This document shows positions 6,820 through 11,613 of a stretch of 11,613 nt of DNA, piece after piece. Within the stretch, counting starts at the first letter, position 1, and the number at the start of each line of letters is the position of its first letter. Origin of the DNA: RGIG3135 sp964477115 (GTDB lineage Bacteria; Actinomycetota; Coriobacteriia; Coriobacteriales; Eggerthellaceae); NCBI GenBank assembly GCA_964477115.1, contig CAYZCY010000040.1:1-11613 (forward strand), given 5' to 3'. The notes beneath the pieces were generated by a model. That model made no database searches. It saw only the letters and a list, made by a program, of their open reading frames with translations, and was not told where the DNA came from. Position numbers and translations under genes: made by a program.

Positions 6820-7908
6820 TTAGGCGCCGAAGTACTGGTAACCCTTCTCAACCAGGCCAGCAACGTACTCGTCATACTCTGCGGAACCCGGACCTGCCTC
6901 CGGAGCATCGGTCAGAAGATCGGTGCCGTAGTAGAGGATGTCCCAGTTGGCAGCTGCGGACTTGTCGAACATGTCCTTATCTCCTGCGCACCAGGTGTAG
7001 TTGGAGATGAGGCGAGCATGGATGTTCTCAGAGGTGTCATCGATGGCGTAAGCCTCCAGGATGGTGTCGCTCTCGGCAACGTAGCCGGAGTCCTGGATGA
7101 TGGTTGCGGCCTCTTCAGGGTTATTGGTCAAGAACTCGCCAGCCATCTGCATGGCCTTGCACACGCGCGAAACGACCTCGGGGTCCGTCTCGATGATGTG
7201 GTCGGTTGCGGCGAGGAAACAGCAGGTATAGGGCGCATAGAAGCCCTCGGCGTTATTGAAGAACTTCGGATAGCCGGCCATGTCGGCGATCTCGGCATAG
7301 GGGTCGAACCAGGTCAGTGCGTCGATGTCGCCGTTCTGCAGGGCCTGGAAGGCCATTGCTGCACCACCGTCGGCGTAGGAGAGCCATTCGGTCTTCTTGT
7401 AGTCGAGGCCATCCTGAGCCATAAGAGACTGGATGAAGAGCTGGGCCATGTCGCCTTCGGAGTACATGCCGACCTTCTTGCCCTCGAGGTCCTTGTAGGA
7501 GGAGATGCCGGAATCCGGGCGAGCAGCACCCTGGATGCAGCCGGTGTGGATGTTGTCAACGAGCTTGATCTGAAGGCCTGCGTAGATGCCCGGGAGGAAG
7601 TTGGGCGTAGCCTCGAAGAAGTCGATGTCGTTGTTGGCAATAAGCTCGGAAGTACCGGAAGTGATCTGGAACACCTCGGCGTCAACGCCGCACTCCTCGA
7701 AATATCCGTTTGCCTCGGCGATCATGATGGGGGCCTCGCAGGTTCCGCCCCAGTAGCCGATCTTGGCGGGGAGCAAGTCGGTGCTTCCCGCAGTCTCCTC
7801 GTTGGTAGCCTCTTCCTTCGAGCAGCCAGCAAGCATGCCGCCCATAGCCGCTACGGCGGCGGTGGCTCCAGCTGCCTTGACGAAGGATCTTCTGGTCATC
7901 TTGGTCAT
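6820..7908 (-). CDS. Tat-exported lipoprotein, NMT1/SsuA-like ABC substrate-binding protein
   Basis: 362-residue solute-binding protein for the importer encoded upstream. The N-terminus has a twin-arginine motif (TRRSFVK, 5-11), a hydrophobic stretch and a lipobox MLAGC with the lipidated cysteine at C29, so it should be exported folded and anchored outside the membrane. The mature part starts with KIGYWGGTCEAPIMIAEANG and continues YFEECGVDAEVFQITSG, typical of the NMT1/THI5, SsuA and TauA families. DLEGKKVGMYSEG and ALTWFDPYAEIA are further family-like segments. Relatives bind aliphatic sulfonates, nitrate, thiamin precursors or other small organics; the ligand here cannot be assigned. The gene follows the ATPase gene after a 154-bp gap with two stem-loops, and AAGG precedes the ATG. 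Family certain, ligand open. Confidence 0.93.
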   Translation of the reverse strand: MTKMTRRSFVKAAGATAAVAAMGGMLAGCSKEEATNEETAGSTDLLPAKIGYWGGTCEAPIMIAEANGYFEECGVDAEVFQITSGTSELIANNDIDFFEATPNFLPGIYAGLQIKLVDNIHTGCIQGAARPDSGISSYKDLEGKKVGMYSEGDMAQLFIQSLMAQDGLDYKKTEWLSYADGGAAMAFQALQNGDIDALTWFDPYAEIADMAGYPKFFNNAEGFYAPYTCCFLAATDHIIETDPEVVSRVCKAMQMAGEFLTNNPEEAATIIQDSGYVAESDTILEAYAIDDTSENIHARLISNYTWCAGDKDMFDKSAAANWDILYYGTDLLTDAPEAGPGSAEYDEYVAGLVEKGYQYFGA

Positions 7909-7930
7909 AATTACTTACCTTCTTTCTATC

Positions 7931-7960
7931 CTCGGGAAGATGGCCTTCCCTGATCCCGAG
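7931..7960 (-). other. Stem-loop with two competing pairings before the binding-protein gene
   Basis: On the minus strand CTCGGG (7960-7955) can pair with CCCGAG (7936-7931), or GGGAAG (7950-7945) with CTTCCC (7939-7934); the two overlap and exclude each other. It lies just upstream of the ribosome site of the gene starting at 7908 and might tune its translation. This is seen from base pairing only. Confidence 0.35.
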
Positions 7961-8007
7961 AATCAAGCTTCCCGGACCCCGTGCGCGTCAAAGCGCCTAT
8001 ACTTATC

Positions 8008-8058
8008 GGTTGGGCGGGTTGCACTAGAGCTGCTCCAACGGCCGCAGCCCGCCCAACC
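8008..8058 (-). other. Intercistronic stem-loop, 11-bp perfect GC-rich stem
   Basis: GGTTGGGCGGG (8058-8048 on the minus strand) pairs exactly with CCCGCCCAACC (8018-8008) around a 29-nt loop. It begins 4 nt after the ATPase stop (TAG at 8065-8063). No U tract follows, so it is more likely an mRNA-stabilising or partial-termination element that sets the binding protein apart from permease and ATPase levels. Such elements are common before solute-binding protein genes. Confidence 0.6.
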
Positions 8059-8062
8059 GTCT

Positions 8063-8926
8063 CTACCCCCTCTCGGGAGATCGAGCCATCAGATCGAGGA
8101 TCTCCTTGCGCTTGGCAACGAACTCCTCCGACATGCGATCCCTCGGGTGCTCCATGTCGATGGCTACCTCGCCCACGTTTGTGCCGGGGCGGGCCGACAT
8201 GACCACCACGCGATCGCACAGATACACCGCTTCCTCGACATCGTGCGTGACCAGCACGAAGATCGCATCAGAGCTTTGGTGCATGCGAATGATCTCGTCC
8301 TGCAAAACCGTGCGCGTGAACGCATCGAGCGCCGACAGGGGCTCATCAAGCAGAATGAGGCCGGGATCTTGAATGAAGGTTCGGGCGAGGGCCACGCGCG
8401 AAGCCATGCCGCCCGATATCTGATAGGGGTAGGAGTCCTCAAAGCCCTCGAGCCCCATGAACTTTATGTAGTGGGAGACGCGGTCCTCGTTGCCCTTGAA
8501 CACGCCGCGCGCCTTCAAGCCAAAGGCGATGTTGTCTCGCACGGTAAGCCAGTCGTAGAGAGTCGGACTTTGAAACACCATGCCGCGATCGTAGTGGGGC
8601 CCCTCGATGGGCGCCCCGTCGTAGCGGATCTCGCCGCCCTGAGCCTGATCGAGGCCTGCGGCAAGCCTCAGGAAGGTTGACTTTCCGCAGCCCGAAGGCC
8701 CCACGATGCCGACCACCTCGGCGCCTTCGATGTGCAGCCCGAAGCCGTCGATGGCGCGCACCTGCCTGCCGTCGCTGTCATCGTAGACGCGCACGATGCC
8801 CTCGGCGTGGAGGCTGTGGACCCTACCGCTCGCCTTGATACCCTCTTCCTCAGGAGAGTCGAAGGCTGCATCAGAGTGCTCCTTCTTCCCCGAAGCGCGC
8901 TTCTTGAGCTTTTCCCAGAACGCCAT
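8063..8926 (-). CDS. SsuB/TauB/NrtD-type ABC importer ATPase
   Basis: 287-residue cytoplasmic ATPase of a nitrate/sulfonate/taurine-type importer. A charged N-terminal extension of about 35 residues precedes the ATPase fold. Walker A GPSGCGKST is at 76-84, Q-loop MVFQSP at about 116-121, signature ISGGMASRVALAR at 170-182, Walker B LILLDEP at 190-196, D-loop SALD and switch H228. The signature reads ISGGM instead of LSGGQ, as in many members of this family. The ATG at 8926 overlaps the TAA of the permease gene by one base (TAATG) and has GAGGTGG upstream, so the two are translationally coupled. A longer open frame reaching to 9301 is only overlap with the permease gene. Confidence 0.95.
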   Translation of the reverse strand: MAFWEKLKKRASGKKEHSDAAFDSPEEEGIKASGRVHSLHAEGIVRVYDDSDGRQVRAIDGFGLHIEGAEVVGIVGPSGCGKSTFLRLAAGLDQAQGGEIRYDGAPIEGPHYDRGMVFQSPTLYDWLTVRDNIAFGLKARGVFKGNEDRVSHYIKFMGLEGFEDSYPYQISGGMASRVALARTFIQDPGLILLDEPLSALDAFTRTVLQDEIIRMHQSSDAIFVLVTHDVEEAVYLCDRVVVMSARPGTNVGEVAIDMEHPRDRMSEEFVAKRKEILDLMARSPERG

Positions 8927-9912
8927 TACCACCTCACCAGGCCCTTCTGCCATTTCAGGACGCGGTCGCGCACGAAGAACAGGATTTGGATGAGCGCGAA
9001 GAAAATGATGATGAAGATGCCCGTGGTGGAGAAGACGCGCCCGTAATCCGACCAGTTCTTCGCCCAGATCATGTACCAGCCGAGACCCCCCTTCACGCCG
9101 AGCATTTCGGCTACCACCAAGCCGCCGAAACTGCCCGAAAGGCCCATGAACAGGCCGTCGAACATGGCAGGCATGGCCGCGGGAAGGGCCACGTGGAACA
9201 GGATGTGGGTCTCGCTCGCGCCCAAGACGCGCGCCACCTCGACCTTGCGCTTGTCGGTTGACTTGATGGCGGAAGACAGCATGAGCGTCATGGGGAACCA
9301 TACGGACAGCGCTATGAGGAACAGGCCCGCGGCGTGGTTGCTCGGCATGACGACCACGGCGATGGGAAGCAGGGCCGCCGTGGGCAGCGGACCGATGAGC
9401 TTCAGGATGGGAGAGAGCCAGTAATTGCAGATCTTGCTCCAGCCCATAGCCACGCCCGAAACGAAGCCCGTCGCGGCTCCGATGGCAAATCCCGAGAGCA
9501 GGAGCTTCATGGAACCGACGAAACCGTAGAAGAGCTCATCGGGATAGAGCGCGTACGTGGAGATGATCTTGTCGGGGCAGGGGATGAAGGGCAGCTCGAA
9601 GATGCCGGTCTTCAGCGTGAGGATGTCGAGCGCCGCAACCGTGAGGAAGAACACCATGATGATGGCCGACAAGTGAACGAGGGGCTTGCGCAGACGGGGC
9701 CAGAAGCACGACACACCCATGACAACAGCGTAAACCACAAGGCAGCCCACAAGCGTCGGCGCGTACACGGTAGGCACGTAATCTGCTGGGTACACGTTGG
9801 GCAGGGCCATGTGGAGCCCCAGCGCGATGAGGATGCCGGCTATCGGCAGCAGCAAGGCGACGAACTCCTGCGCCGTCACCACGCGCCGACTCGGTTCAAC
9901 AAGTAGCTTCAT
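8926..9912 (-). CDS. SsuC/TauC-type ABC importer permease
   Basis: 328-residue membrane permease of a BPD_transp_1 importer, first gene of the minus-strand run. The C-terminal part carries the coupling loop that contacts the ATPase: EVARVLGAS..ILFHVALPAAMPAM (about 225-250), the EAA-loop signature. The core permease fold spans about 130-320. The N-terminal 110 residues add about three more membrane segments, so the protein is longer than SsuC (about 260). The ATG at 9912 has AGGTG about 6 nt upstream and a good promoter further up (9958-9986). With the ATPase at 8926 and the binding protein at 7908 it forms a complete importer. Family secure, ligand unknown. Confidence 0.95.
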   Translation of the reverse strand: MKLLVEPSRRVVTAQEFVALLLPIAGILIALGLHMALPNVYPADYVPTVYAPTLVGCLVVYAVVMGVSCFWPRLRKPLVHLSAIIMVFFLTVAALDILTLKTGIFELPFIPCPDKIISTYALYPDELFYGFVGSMKLLLSGFAIGAATGFVSGVAMGWSKICNYWLSPILKLIGPLPTAALLPIAVVVMPSNHAAGLFLIALSVWFPMTLMLSSAIKSTDKRKVEVARVLGASETHILFHVALPAAMPAMFDGLFMGLSGSFGGLVVAEMLGVKGGLGWYMIWAKNWSDYGRVFSTTGIFIIIFFALIQILFFVRDRVLKWQKGLVRW

Positions 9913-9925
9913 CGTTCACCTATAA

Positions 9926-9939
9926 GATATTGTCCAATA
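9926..9939. promoter_or_regulatory. Left arm of paired operator, GATATTGTCCAATA
   Basis: Exact inverted copy of 9977-9990, centre-to-centre 51 bp. Each arm is itself nearly palindromic (TATTG-N2-CAATA), so each could bind a dimer. It lies downstream of the minus-strand start and just upstream of the possible plus-strand -35 box. Confidence 0.6.
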
Positions 9940-9944
9940 GTAGA

Positions 9945-9973
9945 TTTACTCCGCGTGATTATATGTCTTATTA
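9945..9973 (+). promoter_or_regulatory. Weak candidate promoter for the DUF4418 gene
   Basis: TTTACT (9945-9950), 17 nt, then TTATTA (9968-9973). A start near 9980 would fall inside the right operator arm, so the same regulator could act on both divergent units. The match is weak; another poor -35-like TTGACG is at 10014 without a good -10. Confidence 0.3.
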
Positions 9974-9986
9974 TATTATTGGACAA
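9958..9986 (-). promoter_or_regulatory. Promoter of the ABC/radical SAM gene run
   Basis: TTGTCC (9986-9981) and a perfect TATAAT (9963-9958) with a 17-nt spacer; start expected near 9951, about 39 nt upstream of the permease ATG. The -35 box lies inside the right operator arm, so a bound regulator would block polymerase. Confidence 0.7.
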
Positions 9987-9990
9987 TATC
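9977..9990. promoter_or_regulatory. Right arm of paired operator, TATTGGACAATATC
   Basis: Exact reverse complement of 9926-9939; overlaps the minus-strand -35 box. A related CAATGGACAATC occurs at 3635-3646, 41 bp upstream of the promoter at 3566-3594. Confidence 0.6.
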
Positions 9991-10071
9991 AAGTAATGGT
10001 GTACGGCAAACGGTTGACGGTATCGTGTCCAAAGGCATGCTTCGATCGGAAAAGCTAGCGAAGGAGAAGAC

Positions 10072-10506
10072 GTGACGCAAAAACCATGGATCATTCTCTC
10101 GGCGGCGGGCGCAGCCTGCATGGCCGCCGTCATAGGGGCCTCGCTGCTCGCAGGCGGATGCGACAAGCTTATCGAGTGCGCGAGCGGAAGCTTCCCCATG
10201 CGCTGTCACTGGGCATACATAGCCTGCGCGCTCCTGGGAGCTGCAGGCCTCGCGCCGAGCGCCTGCTCGCTTTTCGCAAAGGGAAAGGAAGCGCGTCGGA
10301 TGCTGGCAGCATGCACGCTGGTCATCGATGCGGTCATCGCGTTCTGCCTGAGCCCCTATGGCATAGGCATCTGCCCGTCGGGCATGCAGTGCCAGGAGAC
10401 GGCGCCGATCGTTTGGGGCATCTGCGCCTGCTGCGCCGTAATCTGCCTGGCTCAATTCTTCAAGGCCGATCCCGAGCGAGCTCAGCTTCCCAAGCTTGAG
10501 CTCTAA
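10072..10506 (+). CDS. DUF4418 family cysteine-rich membrane protein
   Basis: 144-residue protein with four likely membrane segments (about 8-28, 47-69, 75-97, 110-130). The conserved MRCHW motif at 43-47 and the overall layout fit the uncharacterised DUF4418 family. It has 14 cysteines (about 10%), at 16, 30, 36, 45, 52, 65, 81, 92, 101, 107, 118, 120, 121 and 125, suggesting metal or redox chemistry at or in the membrane. The start is GTG at 10072 with AAGGAG 6 nt upstream. It is divergent from the ABC gene run across the paired operator. From memory, DUF4418 genes often neighbour FtsX-type ABC genes, which fits this locus. Function unknown. Confidence 0.8.
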   Translation: MTQKPWIILSAAGAACMAAVIGASLLAGGCDKLIECASGSFPMRCHWAYIACALLGAAGLAPSACSLFAKGKEARRMLAACTLVIDAVIAFCLSPYGIGICPSGMQCQETAPIVWGICACCAVICLAQFFKADPERAQLPKLEL

Positions 10507-10617
10507 GCAAAAACCCGACGAAACGCAAGGAAATCGCATGTGGCGCAAGCCTAGGGCGAGCGCAACATAGGGCCAGATACCGCATCGTGTTTTCCTTCAA
10601 GGCTTAGGCGATCATTC

Positions 10618-10643
10618 AGGCTGTTTGATGAGGACGGCAGCCT
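10618..10643. terminator. Possible hairpin between convergent genes
   Basis: AGGCTG and CAGCCT form a 6-bp stem with a 14-nt loop, overlapping the stop of the LRR gene. It lies between the 3' ends of the convergent DUF4418 and LRR genes, but no U tract follows on either strand. The rest of 10507-10641 shows nothing else. Confidence 0.25.
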
Positions 10644-11352
10644 ACAGGGCAAGGCTGCTCAAGCCGAAGGGGTCATCGAGCAGCGGGTCCTTCCGGCGAT
10701 CCGAAAAGGCCGTGTCCGACACATAGCCCGCAAAGCCTTGCCGCAAGCCCTCGTCAACTCGATCGCAGCCCGCGAACACCCCGTCCTCCAGGGAGCTTAA
10801 GTCCCGCGGGATCTGCGCAAGCTCCAAGCTGCGGCATCCCTCAAAGCAGCGCTTCCCCATCCAGCCGAGCGAGTCGGGAAGGTCTGCCCTTCGCAGGCTC
10901 CTACAGCTTGCGAAAACGCCGTTCTCCAGAACCTCCAAGCCGCGCGGCAAACGCAGCTCCTCGAGCGCGTCGCAAAAGGCAAAGCATTCGTCACCAAGCT
11001 CAACGAGACCGTCGGGAAGCTGAACATGCTCAAGCGACCGGCATCGCATGAACGTGCGCCTGCCGAGGCGCACCACGCCTGCGGGAACAGATATGGCGCG
11101 CAAAGCCCAGCAGCCCTTGAAGGCTGCATCGCCGATGAAGCCGAGGCCTGGCGGCAACTCAACCGACTCCAAGTTGACGCAAGCCGAAAACGCGCCCTCC
11201 CCTATGCTTTCGAGGGTGTCAGGCACTACCACCGTGCGGACGTGACGGTTGCCCGCGAACGCTCGCGCGCCTATTGCGACGACGCCGTGCGGGATGACGA
11301 CGACATCTTCCTCGCCATCGTATTTATCGAGCGTCATCTGCAAACCGCGCAT
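10642..11352 (-). CDS. BspA-type leucine-rich-repeat (LRR_5) protein, no signal peptide
   Basis: 236 residues. Eight consecutive 23-residue repeats run from about 20 to 203 with the pattern (I/V/L)P-x2-(L/V)-x3-(L/I/M)-x4-F-x2-C-x2-(L/V)-x3-x; for example VPDTLESIGEGAFSACVNLE and LPDGLVELGDECFAFCDALE. This is the LRR_5 (BspA/TpLRR) repeat. A short capping N-terminus and a 33-residue acidic tail complete it. There is no signal peptide, anchor or sorting motif, so it should be cytoplasmic, unlike the surface BspA adhesins. The ATG at 11352 has GAGGGG about 6 nt upstream. Such solenoids mediate protein binding; the partner is unknown. It is convergent with DUF4418 and divergent from the RNA module at 11431. 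Confidence 0.85.
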   Translation of the reverse strand: MRGLQMTLDKYDGEEDVVVIPHGVVAIGARAFAGNRHVRTVVVPDTLESIGEGAFSACVNLESVELPPGLGFIGDAAFKGCWALRAISVPAGVVRLGRRTFMRCRSLEHVQLPDGLVELGDECFAFCDALEELRLPRGLEVLENGVFASCRSLRRADLPDSLGWMGKRCFEGCRSLELAQIPRDLSSLEDGVFAGCDRVDEGLRQGFAGYVSDTAFSDRRKDPLLDDPFGLSSLAL

Positions 11353-11430
11353 GGCAACCCCTCAATCCAAGCCTTTTGCTTGCATTATGCCACAGTTTGC
11401 CGATGTCTGTAGTTTGCTAAGTGCAATTAT

Positions 11431-11523
11431 TGGATTATGTCCTATTGTTTAGGAGGTCCGAAACGCAGCCCCCGGGGTTTTCCGCCCCCTCCATCAGGAA
11501 ATCCTGGGGGAGCCTCCTTCCGC
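11431..11523 (+). ncRNA. Promoter/leader RNA module, copy B (3' part outside window)
   Basis: Homologous to the minus-strand module at 3496-3583. Shared pieces in order: TGGA-N4-GTCCTAT (spacer and -10), GGTC, AAA-CAGCCC, CGG..TTTCC, CTCCATC, GGAAA..CC, GGGG, and GCTCCT/GCCTCCT with CCG. The first hairpin is kept: CCCCC (11469-11473) and GGTTTTCC pair with GGAAATCC and GGGGG (11506-11510). Relative to copy A, a T-A pair of this stem has become C-G, which supports an RNA structure. No good -35 box precedes it, so this promoter may need an activator. The gene it leads is beyond the right edge; 11524-11613 shows no gene start I can support. Confidence 0.5.
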
Positions 11524-11613
11524 GAAAACCTTAAGCAAGCGTCCTGCTACGAGACGGCTCGTGGCTGATGAGCTGATGATCCATCTGTCTTTGTCTGCGT
11601 GCCGATGCGTAAC

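Noticed and set aside
8927..9301. Upstream extension of the importer ATPase frame
   Set aside because: It overlaps the permease gene; the ATG at 8926 has a strong ribosome site and the coupled TAATG junction.
11451..11457. Shine-Dalgarno-like AGGAGGT in module B
   Set aside because: No ATG, GTG or TTG follows at a usable distance, and the position is inside the RNA module.
3496..11523. Inverted repeats as ends of a mobile or invertible segment
   Set aside because: The copies are too diverged for ordinary recombination, have no target duplication, and no recombinase or transposase lies between them.

Overview
The window is about 60% GC and looks like the chromosome of an anaerobic Coriobacteriia actinobacterium, most likely Eggerthellaceae. 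This rests on gene content: a CcmE/CcmF cytochrome c maturation pair, a short membrane-anchored LuxR-type regulator, a DUF4418 protein, a Tat-exported lipoprotein and a BspA-type leucine-rich-repeat protein. The genus cannot be named from sequence alone.

Layout. Left part (1-3004, minus strand): a LuxR-type regulator with two membrane segments, then ccmE and ccmF 4 bp apart; ccmF runs off the left edge. The CcmE is unusual: it has the CxxxY heme-binding motif instead of HxxxY and carries a second, truncated OB-fold repeat. A good promoter with a dyad sits before ccmE. Region 3005-3754 has no convincing gene. It holds a textbook minus-strand promoter (TTGACA-17-TATATT) followed by about 300 nt of highly structured leader pointing at the regulator gene.

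Middle (3755-10506): six minus-strand genes in order of transcription encode an ABC importer permease (9912), its ATPase, a Tat/lipoprotein NMT1/SsuA-like binding protein, an FtsX/MacB-type permease, a LolD/MacB-type ATPase and a BioB-like radical SAM enzyme. A DUF4418 membrane protein is divergent at 10072. The divergent promoter region carries two exact 14-bp inverted repeats placed as a paired operator. The simplest reading is one locus that imports a small ligand, modifies or uses it by radical chemistry, and has a second ABC system working at the membrane. The substrate is unknown.

Right part (10642-11613): a cytoplasmic protein of eight 23-residue LRR_5 repeats on the minus strand. Beyond it, on the plus strand, is a second copy of the promoter/leader module found at 3496-3594, with compensatory changes in its first hairpin. 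The two copies point outwards and bracket the ABC/radical SAM locus. This paired RNA-like element and the ABC/radical SAM cluster are the most promising undescribed items. No tRNA, rRNA, CRISPR array, transposase or integrase was seen.
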